Part shown: positions 1 through 7,152 of the stretch, one piece after another
Layout of the letters: each line of letters starts with the position of its first letter
How positions within the stretch are numbered: the first letter of the stretch is position 1
Origin: Pseudomonas sp. BMS12
GTDB lineage: Bacteria; Pseudomonadota; Gammaproteobacteria; Pseudomonadales; Pseudomonadaceae
Assembly: GCF_001592875.1 (NCBI RefSeq)
Contig: NZ_LSOF01000018.1
Coordinates: 1-64,000 of the forward strand
Length of the DNA stretch: 64,000 nucleotides
Direction: 5' to 3'
Translations under genes and position numbers: made by a program
Notes under the pieces: model-generated
Told to the model about the DNA's origin: nothing
Databases searched by the model: none
What the model saw: the letters and a program-made list of their open reading frames with translations, nothing else

Positions 1-76
1 GCAGCTATCGCCAGTGGAGTTTGAAAAGCGCTATTTCCAGAGCTTGGAGAGTGTCTAGGAAAGCCGGGGCGATTCA
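1..76 (+). mobile_element. Right end of an IS3-family insertion sequence (left part outside window)
   Basis: The last codons of a transposase are followed after 18 bp by a terminal sequence which, read inward from position 76 on the minus strand, begins TGAATCGCCCCGG. That is the TGA-type terminus of IS3-family elements of the IS51/IS1240 kind (family knowledge). The 3 bp after the end (GAA) would be one copy of the target duplication; the other is outside the window. It marks the left part of the accessory region. Confidence 0.7.
2..58 (+). CDS. IS3-family transposase (OrfB, DDE type), C-terminal 18 residues only
   Basis: Reading from base 2, the frame encodes QLSPVEFEKRYFQSLESV and stops with TAG at 56-58. 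This matches the usual C-terminus of IS3-family OrfB transposases, where a '(Y)LSPVEFE' segment follows the last catalytic glutamate region. The rest of the gene lies left of the window, so whether the element is intact cannot be judged. Known role of the family: cut-and-paste-like transposition through a figure-eight/minicircle intermediate. Confidence 0.65.
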   Translation, partial: QLSPVEFEKRYFQSLESV

Positions 77-338
77 GAAATCTCTACGCGGGCGGTCACA
101 ATGCAGGCTGGCCCCCTCATTGTTTCCTTCCCATAAGGTAAGAACTCAGAAATCGCGCCGACACCATGTGTGTGGATGAATTCAGCTTCGCCAAGACTCG
201 TCACCTCACTCACCCCAGGCAAATGCAGAGGCTGGGGGCTGTGTCATTGAGACGAAGACTGTCATGGTAAATGTGTGCGGACTCCATCGCCTCGGGCTGA
301 GATTGAGCAGTTGTATGAAAGGGACGCTTGAGCTGCGA

Positions 339-363
339 TGGGACACGCTTCTACTGTGTCCCA
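339..363. promoter_or_regulatory. Inverted repeat TGGGACAC-N9-GTGTCCCA, possible operator
   Basis: Perfect 8-bp arms at 339-346 and 356-363 lie just 5' of the 60-bp repeat at 371-430. The second copy of that repeat is also preceded by a GTCCC/GGGAC palindrome (5615-5630), so the two features seem to travel together. An operator for an unidentified regulator is inferred. Confidence 0.35.
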
Positions 364-370
364 CGCCCCT

Positions 371-430
371 GGTCGCCGGTCGACCGGAAGGGGCCTAGTT
401 GGTTGATGCGCGTTTCGACCACTAGCCTGA
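371..430 (+). repeat. Copy A of a 60-bp diverged direct repeat
   Basis: It aligns without gaps to 5646-5705 with 45 of 60 identities by eye. The first 20 bp (GGTCGCCGGTCGACCGGAAG, one mismatch) and the last 10 bp (ACTAGCCTGA, none) are nearly invariant and the middle varies. It contains a GGTCGACC palindrome. The two copies bracket the ankyrin/SMP/nuclease/MBL block. Confidence 0.6.
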
Positions 431-496
431 GTCGTCAGGGCTAGGGCTGTTTGCACATGATTTTCTACCTTAGGGCCACTAGCAGTGTTTGTCCGG

Positions 497-2683
497 TCAC
501 AGCCTTTGGGTTAGGTATTGCACAATCTCTCGGCGTTCGTGGCCTACAGCTACCCATAGCGCATCATAGGTCTGCAAAGGACTATTGCTGGGCATAAGGG
601 GCAGTGCTGCGTCACCACCATGGCTTAGCAGGAGTTTAAACAGAGCTAGATCCCCAATTTCTGCGGCGAATAATGTTGGGGTCCACTCGGCTAGATGCTC
701 CGGTTGAACTCGGTAGCGACGATTGGGGTTGGCACCGTGCTTGAGTAGGACTTCGATGACTTGACGTCTGTCTTCCAAGGGGCGTGAGTAGTATTCCTTA
801 GTGGCTTGGAATAGGTCTCGGTAACGGGGGTTCTGCATCATGCTGAGCATGGAAAGACGGCGACTGGGTAGATCAACGTCCACTGCGACACCTTCTTTGG
901 CGTCATACGCATCACTGCGAGTTGTGCCGTTGAAATAAAGTTCTTGCTCGATAGCGAATGCAATTTCTGGCCGTTTGCTGTGGTGGAATAGTGCCATTGC
1001 ATAGCACAGCGCTGAGGCCTGGTATCCGCAGGAGTTTTCAGTTTGGGCACCTAGTTGTAGTAGTTGTTCGACGGTGGCCGCGTCAGCCATTTCTATGGCC
1101 CATTTCATCGGAGTTTCTTTTTTTGTGGAGGCGTGGCGGTTTACCGTTTCGACGGTCAGTCCCGCGCCGAGCAAGTGATACATGATGGCGGGATCTTTCT
1201 GGTCGCAAGCTCGGCGCATGGCATAACTGATCGGCCCTTCACCTGACTCCGGAATATAGTCGTTTGGGTCTCCGCCGTGTTCCAAGAGAGTCTGTACGTC
1301 AACCAGTGAGCCCATCATGACAGCCTGCATAAGCGGTGTTCGTCGTGTGCGCCCATCGGCGTATTTAACTTTTCGGTTTGGAGCCTCAAGAGCTTCGCTT
1401 GTGACGCGAAAGGGGCCGTCCAGAACCGCCATTTCCAGGACTGGCGGCACGCGATCATGTGCTTTTAATGGTTGGAAGCGATGCTCAAAGGCCAAGGCGA
1501 GGCTTCGGCGTTGTTGCTCATCAAATGGGCGTTTTGGCCAGTGGTTGATGCCTAGTAAAAAAGTCTTGTCCCAGAGGTGTTTTGCGACACGCTGCTCGCC
1601 AGCACCTACAGCGAAAAGCAGTGCCTCTGTGAGCAGTGCCTTCTGATTGGCCCCTTTTCGCCACCAGGCCTGTTCGACTGCTCGCAGGTATAGAGTCACG
1701 GCTTCACTGTGTGGTCGAGTGAAAGCGGCTAACCGCGCATCCAGCCAGTCATGCTGGTATTGGAGCTGTACTTGCTCTTGTTCTGTGCTTTGCCGGATCA
1801 GCTGTTGCAGCTGTTGAAGGTTTAGTCGAATGGTTTCCGCATGCGCTGTTGTTGACGCAAATAACTCTTCGGTTTCAATGATGAGCGGTATGGCCTTTTT
1901 ACGAATACCGTGAAAAGACCACTGCGCTTCGCGTTGAGCAAAGCGGTTGATGACATCATCAAGCGATGAGGGGGAATGCGGGGGCGACTGGTTGACGGCT
2001 ACTCGCAAAGCGATAGGGATGTTTTGCAGGCCAATCGCCACGATCAGCCAGCCTGTACTTAGCTCGATTTGCCGTTCGGACATAGCACCATCTGCACACG
2101 TCTCTACTTTCTTTCGGAACGGCCAGAAGCTTTTTTTGATTGGATTGCCTTGTAGCCAGCGTTGCAAGCTACGCATTTCAACGCTGAGGCAGGGCTCTAG
2201 ACGTTCTAGTAGGGTTGCTTGCTCAATCGCCAACTGTGCAGAAAACCATTCAACCCAAGTATGGAAGGGGCGCACGCACAGGTCATTTAGAGGTGGTCCC
2301 GGCATCTGACGTTGAGCCGACTGAAGAAGGCCCCTGAACAACGGCAGTTGAATCGTCTCCCGGTAAAGGTCTTGGCCTTCCTCATCAGCCCAAGACATTT
2401 CATCAATGTTCTGCACAAGGATTTGTATCGTTGTGCGGGTGTGACGCCAAGCAGCGTCCAACCACTGATGCCAAGAGGGGCCACACTCTGCGTGCACGGC
2501 TTTAAGTAACTGCTGCTCAATCTCGGCGATCAACTCTGCGGTGGATTCAGGGCGGGCCTCGATAGCCGCATCGTCTAGGCCTTTATCCATGCCGCGCTCG
2601 TTTAAGAGCGGACGCAGGCCTGCATCGGTAAAAACGTGGCGAAGCAATTCTCCGAGTTTGGGCAGAGGACTTCTGGAAAACAT
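497..2683 (-). CDS. Large ankyrin-repeat protein
   Basis: A 728-residue protein with no signal peptide. The N-terminal half (about 1-400) is helix-rich and unrecognised. The C-terminal part (about 420-728) carries ankyrin-like units, for example 'TPLMQAVMMGSLVDVQTLL', 'EVLLKHGANPN' and 'FKLLLSHGGD', so it probably mediates protein-protein contacts in the cytoplasm. AGGGA lies about 6 bp before the ATG. It follows the small SMP-family gene on the same strand after about 50 bp containing a hairpin. Large proteins with C-terminal ankyrins occur in defence and toxin loci, but no catalytic motif is visible, so no activity is claimed. Base use is plainer than in the core genes, consistent with acquisition. 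Confidence 0.7.
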   Translation of the reverse strand: MFSRSPLPKLGELLRHVFTDAGLRPLLNERGMDKGLDDAAIEARPESTAELIAEIEQQLLKAVHAECGPSWHQWLDAAWRHTRTTIQILVQNIDEMSWADEEGQDLYRETIQLPLFRGLLQSAQRQMPGPPLNDLCVRPFHTWVEWFSAQLAIEQATLLERLEPCLSVEMRSLQRWLQGNPIKKSFWPFRKKVETCADGAMSERQIELSTGWLIVAIGLQNIPIALRVAVNQSPPHSPSSLDDVINRFAQREAQWSFHGIRKKAIPLIIETEELFASTTAHAETIRLNLQQLQQLIRQSTEQEQVQLQYQHDWLDARLAAFTRPHSEAVTLYLRAVEQAWWRKGANQKALLTEALLFAVGAGEQRVAKHLWDKTFLLGINHWPKRPFDEQQRRSLALAFEHRFQPLKAHDRVPPVLEMAVLDGPFRVTSEALEAPNRKVKYADGRTRRTPLMQAVMMGSLVDVQTLLEHGGDPNDYIPESGEGPISYAMRRACDQKDPAIMYHLLGAGLTVETVNRHASTKKETPMKWAIEMADAATVEQLLQLGAQTENSCGYQASALCYAMALFHHSKRPEIAFAIEQELYFNGTTRSDAYDAKEGVAVDVDLPSRRLSMLSMMQNPRYRDLFQATKEYYSRPLEDRRQVIEVLLKHGANPNRRYRVQPEHLAEWTPTLFAAEIGDLALFKLLLSHGGDAALPLMPSNSPLQTYDALWVAVGHERREIVQYLTQRL

Positions 2684-2703
2684 TGGGTGTCCCTAGTGAA
2701 GAG

Positions 2704-2721
2704 GCGGGGCAGAAGCCCCGC
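2704..2721. terminator. GC-rich hairpin between SMP-like gene and ankyrin gene
   Basis: Stem GCGGGGC/GCCCCGC with an AGAA loop. On the plus strand it is followed by GTTTTCC, so it could terminate plus-strand transcripts. On the minus strand the T-run is absent, and it may only attenuate read-through from the small gene into the ankyrin gene. Confidence 0.45.
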
Positions 2722-2732
2722 GTTTTCCTTAA

Positions 2733-2888
2733 TCAGCGTTTGTTCTTTTCAGCCGCACGAGTCGCCCGTGCTGTGAAACTGTCTTTGGATACCTGGCCGC
2801 CATTACCCTTTGCCTCGCTGGAATGGATTCGGGCCGCTGCTTCGCTAGTCATTGGGGTGGGCGAGGTTGTCTTAGATTGCTGGGTCAT
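2733..2888 (-). CDS. Small SMP (seed maturation protein / LEA-like) family protein
   Basis: This 51-codon frame has a strong ribosome binding site (AGGAGAG, 5-6 bp before the ATG at 2888). The product starts MTQQSKTTSPTPMTSEAAAR and continues IHSSEAKGNGGQVSKDSFTA, ending RAAEKNKR. The pattern 'MTSEAAARI.S.EAK.NGG.V.K.SF.ARA.RAA.KN' matches the short bacterial SMP-domain proteins related to plant LEA proteins (family knowledge). Such proteins are hydrophilic and disordered; a desiccation or stress role is only inferred. It lies directly upstream of the ankyrin gene on the same strand, so the two may be co-expressed. Confidence 0.65.
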   Translation of the reverse strand: MTQQSKTTSPTPMTSEAAARIHSSEAKGNGGQVSKDSFTARATRAAEKNKR

Positions 2889-3162
2889 GATTGCTCTCCT
2901 GATTATGTGCCATGAGCGGCACTAAGGAGATCATCCCGTCCAGCTCCACGTAGCGCACGACAGGCTACCGAGAACATTTACGAATTTTCGGGATGATAGG
3001 TTTTAGGCGGCTGGCGGTTCGAGCTTGCTTGCTAAAGCGAGTCAGTATGATGGCATCATGGTGGCAACTTTACCGTCTGAGATACTGACTCAGGGGGCAA
3101 GTTTTCTTCATATGTCCCTTCATCATTGTCGCCGCACATCACGGCGCTAAGGATCAGCCCCA
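2889..3162. promoter_or_regulatory. Divergent intergenic region with a widely spaced inverted repeat
   Basis: It separates the minus-strand SMP-like gene from the plus-strand nuclease gene. A perfect 9-bp inverted repeat, ATCATCCCG (2930-2938) and CGGGATGAT (2989-2997), is separated by 50 bp and could allow looping or a long hairpin. No clear -35/-10 pair was assigned. Confidence 0.35.
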
Positions 3163-4188
3163 ATGCTTTATGAGTTGACTGTGCCGGCCCTAGTGGACAG
3201 TCGTCGAGTCCCTATCGAGCGCCCGGATGCCTTGGGGATTAGCGAAAAGCACATTGAGGAGTTCTTGGCTTCTCACCTTGTTGAGTTGATTCCCGAAGAA
3301 CAGCTCATGCTGCTGGCTCAAGAGCGGCAGTTTCAGGAAGAGGCCGATATTTTGGCGCTCGACCGGAAAGGAACCCTGTACATCTTCGAGTTGAAACGGT
3401 GGCAATCGAGTGCGGAGAACCTGCTCCAGGTCATGCGCTATGGCCAGAAATTTGGTCGTTACACCTACGCTCAGCTGGAGACGATGGTGCAGAGACAGCA
3501 ACGCTTGCAGGGTGCCTTGAGTGCTCGGCACCAAGAGTACTTTGGGCTTGAAGCGCCGCTGAAGGAGCAGGAGTTCAATCAAGATCAGCGCTTCGTTGTG
3601 GTAACCAATGGTGTGGATCGTGACACCTTGGAGGCCATTCAGTACTGGTCGAAAAAAGGCGTCCACATCGACAGCCTGACCTACAAGCTTTACCGGGTGG
3701 GAGGTAAGCCGTTCATTCAGTTCGATACCTACAACCCCGAACTGGATCTGTTGATGGAGGCTAACCCCGGCATCTTCATCGTCAACACCAACCGTACCTA
3801 CATGGACGATGCCTGGCGCGACATGCTCGGTGATGGCAAGAAAGGAAAAGCGGCGGCTTACTATGACCGCAAGAACGCGGTGCGGAAGATCGGAAAGGGA
3901 TCGACCGTGTTCCTGTATCACACAGGAGTTGGGGTCATTGCCAAGGGCAAGGCAACTGGTGGTGTACAGGCCACCGACTACGAGGGGGATGTGGACGAGC
4001 AGTTCTTTGTCCCGCTCCAGTTTGAGTGGTCGCTGCCGGATCCGGAAAGCTGGTCGTCACGGGCACCCAAGGCCTACGAAATCAATGCATCGACCGGGGC
4101 TAGCAACCGTTTTCGCCAGACAGTGTTCAACGCCTCGGAAGAAATGCGGGATGCGATCCAGGGCGTGTGGGTTGCACGCAAAGGCTGA
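3163..4188 (+). CDS. NucS/DUF91-like PD-(D/E)XK nuclease with C-terminal PUA/EVE-like region
   Basis: 341 residues. Residues 59-78 hold 'EEADILALDRKGTLYIFELK', giving the PD-(D/E)XK core D62...E76-x-K78 found in NucS/EndoMS and DUF91 nucleases. The C-terminal part (about 195-330) includes 'GKGSTVFLYHTGVGVIAKGKA', which resembles the PUA/EVE-type folds that read modified bases or RNA. Predicted role: cytoplasmic DNA cleavage, perhaps of modified or mismatched DNA; archaeal and actinobacterial NucS acts on mismatches, but this protein has a different domain partner. The ATG at 3163 has an AAGGAT sequence about 8 bp upstream. The MBL-fold gene follows on the same strand after 144 bp. Confident about the nuclease fold, not the substrate. 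Confidence 0.7.
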   Translation: MLYELTVPALVDSRRVPIERPDALGISEKHIEEFLASHLVELIPEEQLMLLAQERQFQEEADILALDRKGTLYIFELKRWQSSAENLLQVMRYGQKFGRYTYAQLETMVQRQQRLQGALSARHQEYFGLEAPLKEQEFNQDQRFVVVTNGVDRDTLEAIQYWSKKGVHIDSLTYKLYRVGGKPFIQFDTYNPELDLLMEANPGIFIVNTNRTYMDDAWRDMLGDGKKGKAAAYYDRKNAVRKIGKGSTVFLYHTGVGVIAKGKATGGVQATDYEGDVDEQFFVPLQFEWSLPDPESWSSRAPKAYEINASTGASNRFRQTVFNASEEMRDAIQGVWVARKG

Positions 4189-4332
4189 TTCCTCACTCGA
4201 CATGCCCTTTCGTTCGAACGGGCCTGCCTGAGGACGCTGACTTGAGGTGAACTGGTCGAGTTGTGCTCTCCGAGTAGGTATGTAGTAGGCAGCGACAGAT
4301 TTATGGTTATTCGACGTAAGGAAGAACTACGC

Positions 4333-5526
4333 ATGGACGTCACCATGATTCAGCACCCCGTCGGACAAGGCGGGATGTTCAGCGGTCAGCTTCAGGAGGG
4401 AAACTCAGTCCTGCGCTGGGTCTATGACTGCGGCTCCAACCAGCAAGATCGCCTCAACGAAGAGATTCTTTCCGTCGCGGCCCAAGGGATGATTGACCTG
4501 CTGTTTCTGTCTCACTTGGACAGTGACCATGTCAACGGCGTTGACCGCCTGCTCGCGGCGACCAGTGTGGCCGAGGTGGTTCTGCCCTATCTGAGCGCAG
4601 CTGAGTTTGCGCTTGCTGTGGTTCAGGATGTGGTAACCGGTGCGCTCTCTGGCACCTTTCTGGAGTTCGTGGCCGACCCGGCGAAATGGCTGATTGGCCG
4701 TGGCGTTAGTACCGTGAGTTTTATTCGAACTACCGGCGAAGACCAACCGTTGGGTGAGTGGCGGATTCCGGAACCAAAGCGCGAGGACGACACTCGCCGC
4801 CTCAAGGTGCGATGGCCGGCAGCGGCGGTAACGAAGCGAGCGGTGAAAACAGCGACCGTGCAGGATATTGCGGCGGGCGCAGTGGCCAGCATTTCAACAA
4901 ATGGTGCAAAGGTGGACTGGCTGCTTGTTCCCTATGCGCACAAGCCTTCCAAGCAGCAAATGAAAGACTTCAATAGGGCGTTGGAGTGCTGCTTTGGAAA
5001 GGGGTTGACCCGTTCAGCTATTGTGCGCCATGCCCGTGACGAGAACGGGCGTGTGAAGCTGAAAGAGTGCTATCACCAGTTGTGGAGCGACCATAATAAG
5101 GTCTCCATGTCGCTCTATGCTGGGCCGCAAACATCCCCTCACATCACCAGCCTGCAACTGCCGTTCAGCCAGTGGCGAAGGGGAGCGTCGGCAGCACCTC
5201 GTGCAGAGGTCGGTTGGCTAATGACGGGCGACGCCGACCTTGCATCATGTCGTAGGCTGGACGCTCTGTTGAGCTATTACCGTCCGGTGCGAGATCGTGT
5301 GAGCGTGCTGGTGTTGCCGCATCACGGCTCAGCGTTGAGCTTCCATTGGGATCTGGTCCCTAGCTTCTCGAATGTAAGCGCCTGCATCGTGGCGGCTGGG
5401 CGCAACCAGTACGGGCATCCACACTCTTGGGTATATGAGTGCGTGACGAGTTTTCTGGGGTCTCAGGGATGGCATCAGGTCAGTGAATGCCCCACTAGCG
5501 GTTTTGGTGTGCGCGCCGTGCTATGA
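4333..5526 (+). CDS. MBL-fold (metallo-beta-lactamase superfamily) hydrolase
   Basis: 397 residues from the ATG at 4333, chosen over earlier in-frame starts because AAGGAAG lies 8-14 bp before it. The metal ligands are intact: H61-x-D63-x-D65-H66 in 'SHLDSDHVNG', an aspartate near residue 300 in 'MTGDAD', and H330-H331 in 'LVLPHHGSAL'. The closing 'PHHGS' and missing signal peptide resemble cytoplasmic ComEC/Rec2-type MBL domains, which act on nucleic acids or phosphodiesters. MBL-fold genes of this kind recur in bacterial defence islands, sometimes near ubiquitin-like conjugation cassettes; here that cassette starts about 3.5 kb downstream. Partner of the adjacent NucS-like nuclease is an inference from position. 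Confidence 0.75.
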   Translation: MDVTMIQHPVGQGGMFSGQLQEGNSVLRWVYDCGSNQQDRLNEEILSVAAQGMIDLLFLSHLDSDHVNGVDRLLAATSVAEVVLPYLSAAEFALAVVQDVVTGALSGTFLEFVADPAKWLIGRGVSTVSFIRTTGEDQPLGEWRIPEPKREDDTRRLKVRWPAAAVTKRAVKTATVQDIAAGAVASISTNGAKVDWLLVPYAHKPSKQQMKDFNRALECCFGKGLTRSAIVRHARDENGRVKLKECYHQLWSDHNKVSMSLYAGPQTSPHITSLQLPFSQWRRGASAAPRAEVGWLMTGDADLASCRRLDALLSYYRPVRDRVSVLVLPHHGSALSFHWDLVPSFSNVSACIVAAGRNQYGHPHSWVYECVTSFLGSQGWHQVSECPTSGFGVRAVL

Positions 5527-5614
5527 GCTGGCTCTCGCTGAGTAAGGCTGCGTAACTGCGCGTAATTTGGCCTTATGGTCAATCGACCCCCTCGTTTCAC
5601 CCGTGTCTGGCGAG

Positions 5615-5630
5615 AGTCCCAACTGGGACT
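5615..5630. promoter_or_regulatory. Perfect 7-bp palindrome AGTCCCA-AC-TGGGACT
   Basis: Arms 5615-5621 and 5624-5630 lie 15 bp before copy B of the 60-bp repeat and about 110 bp before the ParC-like gene. The half-site GTCCC/GGGAC also occurs in the inverted repeat before copy A. Candidate operator; inference only. Confidence 0.35.
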
Positions 5631-5645
5631 GGTCACCAGCACCCC

Positions 5646-5705
5646 GGTCGCTGGTCGACCGGAAGTAGGCCAGCTGGTTTACACCTCTATTGCCCACTAG
5701 CCTGA
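5646..5705 (+). repeat. Copy B of the 60-bp diverged direct repeat
   Basis: Ungapped partner of 371-430, sharing GGTCGACCGGAAG and ACTAGCCTGA. It ends 34 bp before the start of the ParC-like gene and probably forms part of that gene's promoter region. Copy A has no gene in the equivalent position, which suggests a duplicated or decayed control region. Confidence 0.6.
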
Positions 5706-5739
5706 TCTGTCTGAGAGCGGGCGGTTGGGACCAAAAGAA

Positions 5740-5976
5740 ATGAAAAAGGCGGTTGAGCAGGACACGCTGGTGGCGCTGATCGAGAGCGGGGCGGCACGGG
5801 AGTTTCGGGCGACGCGCGGGCCGGGTGGTGAGGGCTGGAGCCTGAGTACCCGACTGGGCAGATTTTGGTTGCCGGTGCGCTCGCGGCGGGAACCGGTCAG
5901 GACCTGGGCGAGCCTGACCGCGCTGGGACGCTTTTGCGAGACGGTTGGAATCCGCAGTTTGAGCGTGGAGTTTTAG
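5740..5976 (+). CDS. Small ParC-like (plasmid partition-associated) protein
   Basis: 78 residues from the ATG at 5740 (a TTG 15 bp upstream is possible). The sequence begins MKKAVEQDTLVALIESGAAR and has 'VRTWASLTALGRFCETVGI' near the end. This 'EQ.tL..L...GA', 'VR..ASL', 'GI..L.V' layout resembles the short ParC-type proteins encoded beside partition genes on plasmids and integrative elements (from memory of the family; not searched). No ParA or ParB is present, so it is likely an orphan from a mobile element. Its stop overlaps the stop of the convergent membrane-protein gene by a few bases. Confidence 0.5.
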   Translation: MKKAVEQDTLVALIESGAAREFRATRGPGGEGWSLSTRLGRFWLPVRSRREPVRTWASLTALGRFCETVGIRSLSVEF

Positions 5977-7016
5977 CTGGTGATAGCGGGTTCACTCGTC
6001 TCGATACGTTGAGTATCCATTTCGCTGCTGGCACTGGTGGTTTTCTTCAAGGCCGCAGGCAGTGGTGGGCCCATATAGGTGCCGAGCAGGTGGCTGCGGT
6101 CGAAGCTGAACACATGGTAATGGGGGCTTTCCAGGCAGCGGCCCACCAAGGGGACACGGTGGTCGGGTTTGCCTGGCAGCAGTTCAACGCTGCCGCCACA
6201 GAGTGGGCAATCGGCCGTAAAGCGCACGAGCCGAATCCATTTTTCTCCTGCGTGACGATACATCTCCAACTGGCACGGGTCTTCGCTAAACGCGACTACA
6301 GCGCCGGGTGCACTGACCACCCGATGATCGAGCAGTTGCCACCAGGGGCGATAAACCTCATGCCAGACGAGCCCGAACGTGGCAGTGGTCACCAACAGCT
6401 TGACCACGTGGCCGAGGGTTAACGGCTCGTTCGATAGCCACATCCCGAAAATCGACAGCGCATACATCACCACCCACCCAGCGGATAGCAGCAAGATACT
6501 GCCGAGGAAAAACTTACCTTTGCTGCTGCGATTGCGCACCTCGCCATTCTTCAGCCACCAGCGTAGCCAGTGGGCGGGTTTGACTTCGCCTTTTTCGGTG
6601 CGTCGGTAGGTGATGTCGAGCGGGGCGGTGGGTGTTTCGTCGGCGTCATCGGTATCGAGCGCACGTTCCTCCAGAGCTAGCCAGAACTGGCTGATGTTGC
6701 CTTTTCCGCCCCCAGTGACATCCCGCAAAACCAGCGTATAGCCGGGAGCCAGCGCGTGGGTACGGGCGCTGAGTGCAGCGCGAAGATCCTTGGTGCGAGG
6801 CACCCATTTATTGGCGTCGATCAACTGCGGATTGCCATCCGGATGGCAGGCGGCGACGAAGTTGTCGCGCACGAACTGCACCGGTTCAGCCTGGCCGCCC
6901 TCCAAGCGCCGCAACGTCTCCGCGACCATGTGGCGAATGATGCTGTTGGCCTTTCCCGAACCAGGGTCGGTCAAAAAGCTTTGGTGCAGCGTCCGCAGTG
7001 CATCCTGCATGTCCAT
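5973..7016 (-). CDS. Unknown protein with two membrane segments and a Cys/His C-terminal region
   Basis: 347 residues, starting at the ATG at 7016, which follows AGGGAAA; the open frame extends further upstream without a better start. Two hydrophobic segments lie mid-protein ('FFLGSILLLSAGWVVMYAL' and 'HVVKLLVTTATFGLVW', roughly residues 170-220). The N-terminal 165 residues are soluble and contain 'LVLRDVTGGGKGN'. The C-terminal part has 'CPLCGGSVELL' and a later 'CLESPHYH', which could bind metal. I recognise no family. It is divergent from the CoiA-like gene across a palindrome and convergent with the ParC-like gene. A mobile-element accessory membrane protein is plausible. Confidence 0.6.
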   Translation of the reverse strand: MDMQDALRTLHQSFLTDPGSGKANSIIRHMVAETLRRLEGGQAEPVQFVRDNFVAACHPDGNPQLIDANKWVPRTKDLRAALSARTHALAPGYTLVLRDVTGGGKGNISQFWLALEERALDTDDADETPTAPLDITYRRTEKGEVKPAHWLRWWLKNGEVRNRSSKGKFFLGSILLLSAGWVVMYALSIFGMWLSNEPLTLGHVVKLLVTTATFGLVWHEVYRPWWQLLDHRVVSAPGAVVAFSEDPCQLEMYRHAGEKWIRLVRFTADCPLCGGSVELLPGKPDHRVPLVGRCLESPHYHVFSFDRSHLLGTYMGPPLPAALKKTTSASSEMDTQRIETSEPAITS

Positions 7017-7056
7017 TTTCCCTAAAGGCTCTATTCCGGGTGTTTTTGGCCAGTTT

Positions 7057-7087
7057 AAACCTCCGTAAACCCCGTTTGTGGAGGTTT
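7057..7087. promoter_or_regulatory. 31-bp imperfect palindrome between divergent genes
   Basis: AAACCTCC at 7057-7064 is mirrored by GGAGGTTT at 7080-7087. Nested inside is AAAC-CCC-GTTT (7067-7077), giving 12 of 14 paired positions in each arm. It sits 41 bp from one start and 66 bp from the other, as expected for a shared operator. The regulator is unknown. Confidence 0.5.
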
Positions 7088-7152
7088 GGGGGCTGTTTGG
7101 CGTTTCGGCGGCGATGACTCTGGAGTCCTTCTTAACACCGGAGGACGCCATT

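Larger units (their letters stand above)
77..496. other. Gene-poor gap between the IS end and the ankyrin gene
   Basis: No open frame here has a convincing ribosome binding site or recognisable product; a 64-codon minus-strand frame at 262-456 looks like chance. The gap does hold an inverted repeat at 339-363 and a 60-bp segment at 371-430 with a diverged copy near 5,650 (both listed separately). It is probably remnant regulatory sequence of a mobile element. Confidence 0.5.

Noticed and set aside
262-456. 64-codon minus-strand open frame
   Set aside because: No ribosome site or recognisable product, and it covers the repeat at 371-430.
2683-2925. 80-codon plus-strand frame opposite the SMP-like gene
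   Set aside because: It lies antisense to a frame with a far better start site and a family match.
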